A stretch of DNA of 64,000 nucleotides from Phaeodactylibacter xiamenensis (GTDB lineage Bacteria > Bacteroidota > Bacteroidia > Chitinophagales > Saprospiraceae), in assembly GCF_000759025.1 (NCBI RefSeq), contig NZ_JPOS01000093.1:1-64000 (forward strand), read 5' to 3'. The notes beneath the pieces are model-generated. The model saw nothing but the letters and a program-made list of their open reading frames with translations, searched no databases and had not been told where the DNA came from. A program made the position numbers and the translations under genes. Shown here in pieces: positions 45,054-53,998 of this stretch (the first letter of the stretch is position 1; every line of letters begins with the position of its first letter).

Positions 45054-46115
45054 CTATACGTTCGTCTGGTATTGTTGTTCATAATAGGCCTGGTAGGCCC
45101 CGGTAGTCACCCGCTCCAGCCATTCGGTATTGCCAAGGTACCACTCAGCGGTCTTGCGCAATCCTTCTTCTGCCTGAATGCTTGGGGCCCAGTTGAGCTC
45201 ATTCATCAGCTTGGTGGCATCAATGGCGTAGCGGCGGTCGTGGCCGGGCCGGTCTTTCACGAAAGTGATCAATGCCCGGGAAGTACCCTGATCGCGCCCC
45301 AGCAAATCGTCCATAACATCACAAAGCTGATGCACCAAGTCGATGTTTTTCCATTCGTTATTGCCACCGATATTATACGTCTCGCCGTTTTTGCCTTCGT
45401 GGTAAATGAGGTCAATGGCAGCAGCATGGTCTTCCACCCAAAGCCAGTCGCGGGTGTATTGGCCATCGCCGTAAACCGGTAGTGGTTTGTTGTGGCGGAT
45501 GTTGTTGATCATCAGCGGCAGCAACTTTTCTGGAAACTGATAGGGGCCGTAATTGTTCGAACAGTTGGAAATAACAATGGGCAGCCCGTAGGTATGATAG
45601 TAAGCCCGGACAAGGTGGTCAGAGCTCGCTTTGGAAGCCGAATAGGGCGAGCGTGGATCGTAGGCCGTTTCTTCTGTGAAGAAGCCGGTTTCGCCCAGGG
45701 TGCCGTACACCTCATCTGTGGAAACGTGGTAGAAGCGCTTGCCGGAAAAATCCCCCCAGTGCTGCTTAGCGGCATTGAGCAGGACCACCGTGCCCACGAT
45801 ATTGGTTTCTATGAAACTCATCGGGTTGGCAATAGAGCGGTCTACATGAGATTCTGCTGCCAGGTGGATGACCCCGTCGAAATCATGAGCAGCAAAGAGC
45901 TCCTGCATGGCAGCGGCATCCGTAATGTCCGCTTTCACGAAAGTGTAGTTGGCAGCGTTTTCGATATCCTTAAGGTTCTCCAGATTGCCTGCATAGGTCA
46001 GGGCATCGAGGTTAACGATGTGGTAATCGGGGTATTTATTGACCATCAGGCGGACAAGATGCGACCCAATAAACCCGGCACCACCGGTAATCAGGATTGT
46101 GGTTGGCTTAGACAT
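45054..46115 (-). CDS. rmlB: dTDP-glucose 4,6-dehydratase
   Basis: This enzyme converts dTDP-glucose to dTDP-4-keto-6-deoxyglucose, the second step of dTDP-L-rhamnose and related deoxysugar synthesis, in the cytoplasm. The ATG at 46115 (MSKPTTILITGGAGFIG) is chosen over an upstream open extension. It has the NAD motif GGAGFIG (residues 11-17), STDEVYG, YSASK (catalytic Tyr and Lys) and the family end (DRPGHDRRYAID). No rmlA, C or D is next to it. It leads the operon with DUF502 and RluA and has a -7 box at 46173. Confidence 0.95.
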   Translation of the reverse strand: MSKPTTILITGGAGFIGSHLVRLMVNKYPDYHIVNLDALTYAGNLENLKDIENAANYTFVKADITDAAAMQELFAAHDFDGVIHLAAESHVDRSIANPMSFIETNIVGTVVLLNAAKQHWGDFSGKRFYHVSTDEVYGTLGETGFFTEETAYDPRSPYSASKASSDHLVRAYYHTYGLPIVISNCSNNYGPYQFPEKLLPLMINNIRHNKPLPVYGDGQYTRDWLWVEDHAAAIDLIYHEGKNGETYNIGGNNEWKNIDLVHQLCDVMDDLLGRDQGTSRALITFVKDRPGHDRRYAIDATKLMNELNWAPSIQAEEGLRKTAEWYLGNTEWLERVTTGAYQAYYEQQYQTNV

Positions 46116-46172
46116 GTTCTTTGGTTTTGGTTTGCGGTACAGTGGTTTGGTGTGTTTGTGGACGTTGGACGA

Positions 46173-46180
46173 CAAAGCTA
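46173..46180 (-). promoter_or_regulatory. -7 box of rmlB (TAGCTTTG)
   Basis: A perfect TAnnTTTG match on the minus strand, 57 bp before the rmlB ATG. It lies in a 143-bp divergent region together with the plus-strand box at 46226. Confidence 0.55.
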
Positions 46181-46225
46181 ACGAATTCCTGTGGCTGTTG
46201 CCAGTCCTGATGCGAGTGATTTTCC

Positions 46226-46233
46226 TACCTTTG
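46226..46233 (+). promoter_or_regulatory. -7 box of the beta-barrel/waaA operon (TACCTTTG)
   Basis: A perfect TAnnTTTG match, 25 bp before the ATG at 46259. A TTG at 46198-46200 lies 25 bp upstream, a little farther than usual for -33. Confidence 0.6.
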
Positions 46234-46258
46234 CAGGAAACCAGAATCACTCTACCTT

Positions 46259-47020
46259 ATGCGTACGTACTTTTGGCTCTTTTTGTTGCTGCCCCTGTTG
46301 TCTTCCGCTCAGGAATACGGGGAGTTTGACCTCAACCGGGGCAATGGTATCCTCGTTGACTTCACTTACGGCTACCATACGCCTGGCGGCGACTTTGGCA
46401 AACGCTTCGGCAACCACTTCAGCGTAGGCACCGGGGCAGAATTCATTACAGATAAAGGCAACTGGCTTTTCGGGCTGGGCATGAGTTACTATTTTGGCAA
46501 TGAGGTGGCAGAAAATCCACTCACCGGCCTGCTCAATGATCAGGGCCGCATCATTGGCAACAACCGTGGCTATGCCGATATACAGCTTAGAATGCGCGGT
46601 TACTACGTAGGCGGTCATGTAGGGAAGCTCATCCCACTGGGCTTTTCCAAAAATCCACGCTCCGGGCTGAGAGCGACAGTCAGTATGGGCCTGCTGCAGC
46701 ATAAAATCCGAATTCAGGAAGATCCTTTGAGTTTCGTCCCCCACCTGGATGATGAATACAAGAAAGGCTATGACCGCCTCAGCAACGGGCTGGCCTTCAC
46801 AGAGTTTATCGGCTATCAGGTACTGAGTACGAACAAGCTGATCAACTTTTTTGCCGGGGTGGAATTCACCCAGGGCTTCACAATGAGCCGCAGGAGCTTC
46901 GATTTTGCCACCCGGCAGCAGGACACGGCCGAACGGCTGGACCTGAATGTCGGCTTCAGGGTAGGCTGGATTTTACCCTTCTATGTTGGGCAGCGGGCCT
47001 CTGAGGAAATTTATTATTGA
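46259..47020 (+). CDS. predicted outer membrane beta-barrel protein
   Basis: A signal peptide (YFWLFLLLPLLSSAQ) is followed by alternating hydrophobic/polar strands (GILVDFTYGYHTPGGDF; NWLFGLGMSYYFGN; INFFAGVEFTQGF; LNVGFRVGWILPFYVG), the pattern of an 8- to 12-stranded barrel. I do not recognise a named family. Its stop (TGA 47018-47020) overlaps the waaA ATG (47020), so the two are coupled. A link to LPS biogenesis is inferred from that alone. Confidence 0.8.
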   Translation: MRTYFWLFLLLPLLSSAQEYGEFDLNRGNGILVDFTYGYHTPGGDFGKRFGNHFSVGTGAEFITDKGNWLFGLGMSYYFGNEVAENPLTGLLNDQGRIIGNNRGYADIQLRMRGYYVGGHVGKLIPLGFSKNPRSGLRATVSMGLLQHKIRIQEDPLSFVPHLDDEYKKGYDRLSNGLAFTEFIGYQVLSTNKLINFFAGVEFTQGFTMSRRSFDFATRQQDTAERLDLNVGFRVGWILPFYVGQRASEEIYY

Positions 47021-48270
47021 TGGCTTTTTACACCTTGGGCATTCATCTTTACGGCCTGGCATTACGAGTTGCCGCCTGGTTCCACCCCAAAGCCCGAAAA
47101 TGGGTGAAGGGGCGGCAAAACTGGGTGGAGCAACATAGGGAGCTGAGCGCTGCACTCCCGGAGAACCGCCCTCTTTTTTGGTTTCATTGTGCCTCTCTGG
47201 GCGAATTCGAGCAAGGGCGCCCGCTCATCGAAAAGCTCAAAACACGCAATCGCCCCCCACTTATATTGCTTACCTTTTACTCTCCTTCCGGTTATGAAAT
47301 CCGCCAAAAATACCCACAGGCGGACGTGGTGGCCTACCTCCCGCTCGATACGCCTGCTCAGGCGAGGGCTTTTGTCGCGATCTGGCAGCCACAGCTTGCC
47401 ATTTTCGTTAAGTATGAATTTTGGTTCAATGTTTTGCGGCAGCTCCAAAAGCAGCATGTCCCAACCCTCCTGATTTCAGGCCTGTTTCGTCCGGGACAGC
47501 TCTTTTTTAAGCCTTACGGCAAACCCTTCCGCCGGACCCTTGAGGGGTTCAGCCATCTCTTTGTTCAGAATGAAGCTTCCGGGCAGGTGCTGTCGGGTGC
47601 GGGGATTCATCAGTACACGGTAGCCGGAGACACCCGCATCGACCGGGTGCAGTCTATAGCACAGCAGGCTCCGGAAATCCCTGCAGCTGCCACGTTTTGC
47701 CAGTCCGCTCCGGTTTTGATTGCGGGGAGCTCCTGGCCCGAAGACGAAGCCTGCCTCCTGCCTTTCCTTAATACAGAGTTCCCTACTGACTGGAAGGCCA
47801 TCATTGCGCCCCACGAAATTTCAGAAAGTCACCTGCGAAATATTGAGCAGCAGCTTTCCCTGCCCTGTATTCGCTACAGCAAAGCCGAAAACAACCCGGA
47901 ACAGCTTGCAGCGGCACGGGTTTTGCTCATTGATAATATTGGTATGCTATCTGCACTTTATCAGTATGGGCGGATTGCCTACATCGGGGGAGGGTTTAAG
48001 ACCGGGCTGCACAACACCCTTGAGCCTATCGCCTTTGGCCTGCCGGTGCTTTTTGGCCCTTACTACCATAAGTTTGAGGAGGCCCGCTACCTGGTCAGGG
48101 AAGGCGGAGGATTTGTCATAACCCAAAAAGACGACCTCTTCCGGACCTTTCAGCAACTGCAACACCCGGAAGCCTATACAGCCGCAGCAGCTAAGGCATT
48201 AAGTTACATCAAACAAAATCAGGGCGCTACTCAAAAAGTCCTGAACTGGATAGAAAGTGCAAGCTTGTAA
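47020..48270 (+). CDS. waaA: Kdo transferase (3-deoxy-D-manno-octulosonic acid transferase)
   Basis: A GT30-family glycosyltransferase that adds Kdo to lipid A precursors at the inner membrane. At 416 aa it has the expected length. Motifs: FHCASLGEFEQGRPLIE (with the catalytic Glu), VKYEFWFNVLRQL, LLISGLFRPGQLFFK and GGGFKTGLHNTLEPIAFGLPVLFGP in the C-terminal Rossmann lobe. The first hydrophobic segment gives peripheral membrane binding. The ATG overlaps the stop of the beta-barrel gene in the pattern TGATG. Confidence 0.95.
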   Translation: MAFYTLGIHLYGLALRVAAWFHPKARKWVKGRQNWVEQHRELSAALPENRPLFWFHCASLGEFEQGRPLIEKLKTRNRPPLILLTFYSPSGYEIRQKYPQADVVAYLPLDTPAQARAFVAIWQPQLAIFVKYEFWFNVLRQLQKQHVPTLLISGLFRPGQLFFKPYGKPFRRTLEGFSHLFVQNEASGQVLSGAGIHQYTVAGDTRIDRVQSIAQQAPEIPAAATFCQSAPVLIAGSSWPEDEACLLPFLNTEFPTDWKAIIAPHEISESHLRNIEQQLSLPCIRYSKAENNPEQLAAARVLLIDNIGMLSALYQYGRIAYIGGGFKTGLHNTLEPIAFGLPVLFGPYYHKFEEARYLVREGGGFVITQKDDLFRTFQQLQHPEAYTAAAAKALSYIKQNQGATQKVLNWIESASL

Positions 48271-48304
48271 GTCGTTTGGCTTTAGCATAATTGCGGCATA
48301 TTCC

Positions 48305-48312
48305 TATCTTTG
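48305..48312 (+). promoter_or_regulatory. -7 box of the heptose kinase gene (TATCTTTG)
   Basis: A perfect TAnnTTTG match, 57 bp before the ATG at 48370. A TTTG at 48275-48278 lies 26 bp upstream. Confidence 0.55.
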
Positions 48313-48369
48313 CTATTCGGTTGAACGGCACTGTCAGTGACTCAAAACTCTATTGACCTACTATAGATT

Positions 48370-49371
48370 ATGATCTCTAACCTGAAGGCTTTCACGGCAT
48401 TTGAACAGCAAAACATTCTAATCATTGGCGATGTGATGATCGACCGCTACCTGAATGGCAGTGTAGATAGGATTTCACCTGAAGCGCCGGTGCCCGTAGT
48501 CCGGCTCACTGGGCAGGAAGACCGGCTTGGAGGTGCCGCTAATGTAGCCCTCAACCTTAAAGCACTCGGAGCAACGCCCTACCTGTGTTCCGTCATCGGA
48601 GCAGATGAAAACGGAGGACAACTACAGCAACTGTTGACAGCCTTACAGTTCTCGGACCGGGGGCTGCTTCAGTCCAAAGAGCGCCGCACGACCGTCAAGT
48701 CAAGAGTCATCGCTGGCAATCAGCACCTGCTCCGGGTAGACGCCGAAGATACACACCCTCTTTCCGCCACTGAGCAGGAAAACCTCCTTCACCTGATAAC
48801 AGAGCTGCTGGAGCAAAAGGAAATTCACGCCATTCTTTTTCAGGATTATAACAAGGGCGTGCTCTCTTATCCAGTCATCCGGGCGGTCATCCTCGAAGCC
48901 ATCAAACGGGATATCCCTACTGCTGTAGACCCCAAGTTCGACAATTTCTGGTCCTACAAGCATGTGACACTCTTCAAACCCAATCTGAAGGAAATACGGG
49001 CACAAATGCCCTTTGAAGTGCAGCCCACTCTGGAAGACCTGAATAAGGCAGCTGACCACTTGCGCAACAAACTGGGCAATCCCTACAGTCTGGTTACCCT
49101 TTCCGAACGGGGCATTTACCTCAACAACCGGGGCGAAGGGCAGACTATTCCCACCCACCCCAGGTCGATCACCGATGTATGTGGTGCCGGTGATACGGTT
49201 TTTGCAGTTGCCGGGCTTGGCCTTTCCCTGGGCATGCCGCTGGAGGAAATTGCGCGTTTGTCCAATCTGGCAGGTGGCCAGGTATGCGAACGGGTAGGCG
49301 TGGTCCCTGTAAACCGGGAACAACTGGAACAAGAATATCAGCAGCTCCTTAGTGAAGGAGAGATTTCGTAA
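48370..49371 (+). CDS. hldE: D-glycero-beta-D-manno-heptose 7-phosphate kinase (RfaE/HldE kinase domain)
   Basis: A PfkB-family carbohydrate kinase, here only the N-terminal kinase module of HldE (333 aa); the nucleotidyltransferase domain found in the E. coli protein is absent. Motifs: GDVMIDRYLNGSVDRISPEAP (substrate lid), LGGAANVALNLKALGA, the anion-hole motif DVCGAGDTVFAVAGL and the end VGVVPVNREQLEQE. It phosphorylates heptose 7-phosphate in ADP-heptose synthesis for the LPS core. It follows waaA by 99 bp with its own -7 box. Using hldE rather than hldA or rfaE1 is a naming choice. Confidence 0.9.
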   Translation: MISNLKAFTAFEQQNILIIGDVMIDRYLNGSVDRISPEAPVPVVRLTGQEDRLGGAANVALNLKALGATPYLCSVIGADENGGQLQQLLTALQFSDRGLLQSKERRTTVKSRVIAGNQHLLRVDAEDTHPLSATEQENLLHLITELLEQKEIHAILFQDYNKGVLSYPVIRAVILEAIKRDIPTAVDPKFDNFWSYKHVTLFKPNLKEIRAQMPFEVQPTLEDLNKAADHLRNKLGNPYSLVTLSERGIYLNNRGEGQTIPTHPRSITDVCGAGDTVFAVAGLGLSLGMPLEEIARLSNLAGGQVCERVGVVPVNREQLEQEYQQLLSEGEIS

Positions 49372-49504
49372 CCTGGATTGCTAAAGGCTTTCTTTCGCTG
49401 GACCAGAGACCGGTTTTTCGCTAAATTGATGTATTCGTTTTAGTGCAATTTGCGCCCGGGAGCCACCTCCCACTCTATTCAAAATCAAAACCCTGGATCA
49501 AGCT

Positions 49505-51991
49505 ATGAAAAAATCGTTTACCCTATTTCTGTTTTTGGTATCGTATTTGTCCTCCGCTAATGCAACGGTCCCCTTTTGGGAAGTGCACTTTGAGGCCGGC
49601 CTGCCTAACGGGTGGTCCTCAACCGATGCATCCGGTCAGAATGTATTATGGACCTACTGCAATGACTTTGGGGAGTGCCTCTCTGATCAGAGCCCAATTG
49701 AAGGCTTTTATTCTGAATCAGCTGACAATGGTTTTATGCTGCTCAATTCCGGTGCGGCCGGCCCTTTGCCTGGCAATGGCCACATCAGCCGGTTGCGTAG
49801 CAACAGCATTGATTGCTCCGGTCACGAGCGGGTCTATGTGCAATTCCAAACCAGCATCGCCACCGATAATGAAGCTGCATTTCAGAAAGCCGTGCTAAGG
49901 GTCATCACCCCGCTTGGCGAATCCACCTTCCGCCCTTTCCCCACCCTGAGGCGCAATGCCCAGCAACTGGCACCTAACCCTGACATTGCCCCGGGCCGCC
50001 CCTACGTGGTGACTTTCGACATTACTAACCTCGCTGCCGGTCAAAGCTCGGTCGAACTGGAATGGGAATGGGCTGCCAATTATGAATTCGCCTGGATGAT
50101 TGATGATGTTATCCTTACCGAAAAACACCCTGCAGCACCCGAAAATGTCATTTTTTTCGAGCCTTTTGAGTTTGGAGACAATGGATGGACCTCCAATGTC
50201 TTATTTTTTAGCGAGAGTGACTCCACCTGGCAATGGCGGTACGGCGGTGATGCCAGCCGCGGGCTGGGCGCCGATCAAAGCGCATTAGGGCCAGATTTCT
50301 TCATTCATTCCGAAACAGCGGTGGATGGCGCAATGCTCTTCGATGGGGACTACTACACCACACTAGGGGACGAGCCCGGGCAGCAGTTCCACATTTGCGA
50401 ACTGATTTCGCCAGTCATTGACCTCACACAAAGCAGCAAACCTCTGGCCTTATCGTTTCACCAATTAGCCTGGCTGGGCAATACCGCCTTCAACGCCCCC
50501 TCTTCCGATGGCACCCGGTTTATCACTTCCTTTTCGTACAGTACCAACGGAGGCGCTACCTGGAGCGCACCGCAAGGCGTCAATCCCTACCTCACCCCGG
50601 TAACAAGTGCTAATGGCAATCACCTTCCGCCCTATGACAACAGAGAGTATTTTCCACTCCCAAACCTGGAAGGCGTAGATGAATTCCGGATCAAATTTAC
50701 CTGGGCGGGCGACTTTTACTTTTGGGCACTCGATGATATTGCGCTGGAGGAACGCCCCGACAGCGACCTGAGGACGAACCCCAACTTCTTTACCCGCTTT
50801 CCAAATATGCAAACCCCGGTGGGGCAACTTACGGATATCCCTCTTCAATCTGATTTGCAAAATATTGGAAGTGCAAATGCCACTATTGTCACCCGTAGTT
50901 TCCAGTTAGCAAATACTGAAAATGAAGAGGTCCTGTTCTCAACAGAGGAAGCAGTGGCAGAGGTACTTGCCGTGAACGAGCTTTATGAAAATCAGCCTTT
51001 TGAGGACCTGATGCCCTCTTCAGTTATTACCAATACCGGCACTTACCAGGGTATATACGGCAGCAGTCATATAGAGCCGGACCAACGACCTGAAAACGAC
51101 AATATCAGCTGGAGTTTTCAAGTTACTGATTCCACTTTCGCTAAAGAGTTGGGGTTTACCCGGGATATCGCCCCGGTAGAACAGGTAGACTACAGCTATG
51201 GCAACTGCTTCTTCATGCCTAATGGCGATGGCCTGTACGCCCGTTATGTTTCATTTGGCGTAAGCAATCCGGTGCCGCTCGCCAATTTCAGCCGGGCGGT
51301 CAATGTAGTCCTGCACGAGTGGGCAGGTGACCTGAACAACAATAATGAGGCGGATGCTGAAGAGCTACAGGAGATCGGCATTAACCTCTATCCATTTAAC
51401 GGGACAGAGGGGCTGGGTATGATCACGCTCCCGGTCTCCTTCGAAGGTGAAGGCATCCCCTTGAAAGACAGCACCTACTACATCATCAGTGTACGTTACA
51501 ATGACCCTACGCCTCCCCTGCTTTTTATGCTGGCCAGTGACACAATTGATTATACCGCAACGGTTGCTGCGCACAATTCCACGCCCGGGCTTGTTCCACA
51601 GTACGCAAGTGCATTAGACGTTGGCAATGAAGGGGCATTCAGCATGTTGGGTTTTGGATACAATATCGTGCCGGTAGTAAGGCTGCACATTGGTGAATCG
51701 CCCATTTTGACCCAAACTGCGGAAACGGAACCCTCGGCAGTAGCGGTCAGCATAAGCCCAAATCCTGCTAATGAGGCTTTCGAGGTCCATTTGAAGGGGG
51801 ATTTTGTTGCGAAAGACGCCAGTTTAAGGGTCACTGATGCCTCGGGCAAGACAGTTCTTGACAGGGAAATTAAGGATTCTCTTAATAAAAGCTTTACATT
51901 TGCGGCTCGTCAGTTGCCTTCCGGTTGGTATACCGTCCGGCTTGAAACGGCAGAAGGCGTTCTCACTAAACCCTTGGTTATACAGCATTAA
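49505..51991 (+). CDS. T9SS surface protein with jelly-roll domains (paralog 1)
   Basis: A signal peptide (SFTLFLFLVSYLSSANA) leads into two MAM/carbohydrate-binding-like jelly-roll domains with the pattern WEVHFEAGLPNGWSSTDASG and the family end FAWMIDDVIL or FWALDDIAL. A beta-rich region follows that matches the next gene (YARYVSFGVSNPVP; HEWAGDLNNNNEADAEELQE). It ends with a type A sorting domain (ISPNPANEAFEVHL to TKPLVIQH). It is 828 residues long. The gene at 52058 is a shorter paralog with one jelly roll, so the pair arose by duplication. It is exported and surface attached by family; no catalytic domain was recognised. Confidence 0.86.
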   Translation: MKKSFTLFLFLVSYLSSANATVPFWEVHFEAGLPNGWSSTDASGQNVLWTYCNDFGECLSDQSPIEGFYSESADNGFMLLNSGAAGPLPGNGHISRLRSNSIDCSGHERVYVQFQTSIATDNEAAFQKAVLRVITPLGESTFRPFPTLRRNAQQLAPNPDIAPGRPYVVTFDITNLAAGQSSVELEWEWAANYEFAWMIDDVILTEKHPAAPENVIFFEPFEFGDNGWTSNVLFFSESDSTWQWRYGGDASRGLGADQSALGPDFFIHSETAVDGAMLFDGDYYTTLGDEPGQQFHICELISPVIDLTQSSKPLALSFHQLAWLGNTAFNAPSSDGTRFITSFSYSTNGGATWSAPQGVNPYLTPVTSANGNHLPPYDNREYFPLPNLEGVDEFRIKFTWAGDFYFWALDDIALEERPDSDLRTNPNFFTRFPNMQTPVGQLTDIPLQSDLQNIGSANATIVTRSFQLANTENEEVLFSTEEAVAEVLAVNELYENQPFEDLMPSSVITNTGTYQGIYGSSHIEPDQRPENDNISWSFQVTDSTFAKELGFTRDIAPVEQVDYSYGNCFFMPNGDGLYARYVSFGVSNPVPLANFSRAVNVVLHEWAGDLNNNNEADAEELQEIGINLYPFNGTEGLGMITLPVSFEGEGIPLKDSTYYIISVRYNDPTPPLLFMLASDTIDYTATVAAHNSTPGLVPQYASALDVGNEGAFSMLGFGYNIVPVVRLHIGESPILTQTAETEPSAVAVSISPNPANEAFEVHLKGDFVAKDASLRVTDASGKTVLDREIKDSLNKSFTFAARQLPSGWYTVRLETAEGVLTKPLVIQH

Positions 51992-52057
51992 CCCCAGCGT
52001 TTTCTTTTGCTTAAAGAAGGAAGAACATTGAGAAAAACATCAAATCATCTTATATAT

Positions 52058-53911
52058 ATGAATTCACGTAGACTAATTACAATCACCTTGTTTATGCTGG
52101 GCATGGGCGTTTTCACAACCCTGTCTGCCCAGAACGTATTGCTGTCCGAAGACTTTGCCAATGGCATTCCTGCCGACTGGACCAACGAAGATGCGTCCGG
52201 TAACGGTGCAATCTGGACCTGGTGTAATGATCCGGCAGCCGGACAGGGCGATGGCTGCCCTGCCGTCTGGAATGATCAGATCAACCAGCAGATGCCATTT
52301 GCTGCGGAGACCGCCACGAATGGCTTTGTAACAGTTGACTCTGATGCTGCGGGTGGTGCAGTTACACACACTAGTGAGCTGACCATTGCCCCTCAGGACT
52401 TCTCAGCCCAGGATGCCGTTTGGATTGCCTTCCAGGCACACATTGGCGTTTTTGCTTTCTCTGCAGAAGACAATGCCATTCTTCGCGTCAGCAATGACGG
52501 AGGTACTAACTGGGATACCTACACAGTCTTTCCTGGCCTGACTACTGGTGAGCGCTGGTCAGAAAACCCGGAACAGATACAGCTTGACATCTCAGCAACT
52601 GCTGCCGGTGAGTCCAACGTACTCATTCAGTGGCAGTGGACTGGTAACTGGGAGTACAACTGGAATCTCGACGACGTATTCATTTACGACGCCGACCCAC
52701 GCCCGGCCAACGACATGCGCGTGAATAACTTCCGCGCCGTAGCGCCTAACTTTGCAACACCTGCTTCTCAGGTAACGCCATTTGGCTTCATCGCTGATAT
52801 TCAAAACCTCGGTTCTCAAACACAGGAAAATGCAACGCTTACCGTCTCCATTAGCGATGCAGGTGGCGAAGTATTCTCTGACGAACTGGTATATGCATCG
52901 ATCGGTGCCGATTCTGTAGCCGAGAATATTTTCTTCGAAGAAGAATTCGTTCCTGACATGATGCCAGGGGCTTACACCGGTCAGTACGAGCTGACGCTGG
53001 GTGAAGCTGATGCTAATCCTGAGGATAATGTTCGTCCATTTTCCTTTATCGTTACAGATACGCTTTTCCAGCGTGATAGCGGAGAAGGACTGGGTGGTAC
53101 CCGCCCGGCTGACGACAACGACTTCAGCTACGGTAATGTCTATTATGTTACCAACGGTGAGAACCTCTTCGCCCGTTACGTAACCTTCGGTGTAAGCAAC
53201 TTCGACGAAGTGGCTGGTTTTGCTGTTTCCACACTACTTTACGAGTGGACAGGCGACCTTAATGGTGATGGACAGGCTGCCGGTGATGAGCTCGATGGGC
53301 CTATCGCATTCAACAGCTACGCTTTCACGGGTGAAGAGACAGGTCCTCTGGTAACTATCCCGGTTGATATTGACGAGAACTTCCCTGCACTGAAGGACGA
53401 CACCTACTACATCATTGTAGTTCAGTTTGCTCCGGATGATGACGATTCTGACCTGTTCCTGAGCACGACTTCTGACATTGACTATTCTGCTTCCAATTTT
53501 TACCAGGACTCCGTAGGTAACAAAGCCATTCCTTACGTAGCCCTTGACGTAAGCAACGTAAATGAATTCTCACTGGTCGGCTTCGGTCTGGACAATATTC
53601 CGGTTGTTCGCCTTTCAGTCGGTTCTGCAACAAACAGCACCGTTGCTCAACTGCCGGAAAACAGCCTTGAAATCATGCCTTCTCCTGCCAATACTCAGTT
53701 CCAGGCAATTGTAAACCTGGAAACACCTGCACAGGAGGTAACGGCTACACTGTTCAGCGCGAACGGCCAAGTGATGGAAACCCGTAACCTGAGCAATATT
53801 CAGCAGACGACGCTGGACTACAACGTCAGCAACCTGCCCGCTGGCAACTACTACCTGCGCCTGCAGACCGAGCAAGGTATCCGTACCCTGCCCGTTGCGG
53901 TACAGCACTAA
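52058..53911 (+). CDS. T9SS surface protein with jelly-roll domain (paralog 2)
   Basis: The ATG at 52058 (MNSRRLITITLFMLGMG) begins a signal peptide cut near LSAQ. One jelly-roll domain (LLSEDFANGIPADWTNEDASG to YNWNLDDVFIYD) is followed by the beta-rich part shared with the previous gene (LFARYVTFGVSNFDE; YEWTGDLNGDGQAAGDEL) and a type A sorting domain (IMPSPANTQFQAIV to LPVAVQH). By eye its codons are more biased (GGT, GTA, AAC, TTC, CTG) than in paralog 1, which in Bacteroidota suggests high expression. A strong terminator follows. It may be an abundant surface protein. Confidence 0.86.
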   Translation: MNSRRLITITLFMLGMGVFTTLSAQNVLLSEDFANGIPADWTNEDASGNGAIWTWCNDPAAGQGDGCPAVWNDQINQQMPFAAETATNGFVTVDSDAAGGAVTHTSELTIAPQDFSAQDAVWIAFQAHIGVFAFSAEDNAILRVSNDGGTNWDTYTVFPGLTTGERWSENPEQIQLDISATAAGESNVLIQWQWTGNWEYNWNLDDVFIYDADPRPANDMRVNNFRAVAPNFATPASQVTPFGFIADIQNLGSQTQENATLTVSISDAGGEVFSDELVYASIGADSVAENIFFEEEFVPDMMPGAYTGQYELTLGEADANPEDNVRPFSFIVTDTLFQRDSGEGLGGTRPADDNDFSYGNVYYVTNGENLFARYVTFGVSNFDEVAGFAVSTLLYEWTGDLNGDGQAAGDELDGPIAFNSYAFTGEETGPLVTIPVDIDENFPALKDDTYYIIVVQFAPDDDDSDLFLSTTSDIDYSASNFYQDSVGNKAIPYVALDVSNVNEFSLVGFGLDNIPVVRLSVGSATNSTVAQLPENSLEIMPSPANTQFQAIVNLETPAQEVTATLFSANGQVMETRNLSNIQQTTLDYNVSNLPAGNYYLRLQTEQGIRTLPVAVQH

Positions 53912-53936
53912 TTGAGATTATCATAACTCAATAAGG

Positions 53937-53978
53937 AATGCCCCGGTGGACACTTGTTCCGCCGGGGCATTTTGTTTT
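53937..53978 (+). terminator. Rho-independent terminator
   Basis: A 10-bp perfect stem, AATGCCCCGG / CCGGGGCATT, with a 15-base loop is followed by TTTTGTTTTG. It closes the 52058 gene and separates it from the convergent cysteine desulfurase gene. Confidence 0.92.
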
Positions 53979-53998
53979 GTTGCGAATGGCTGAACCGG

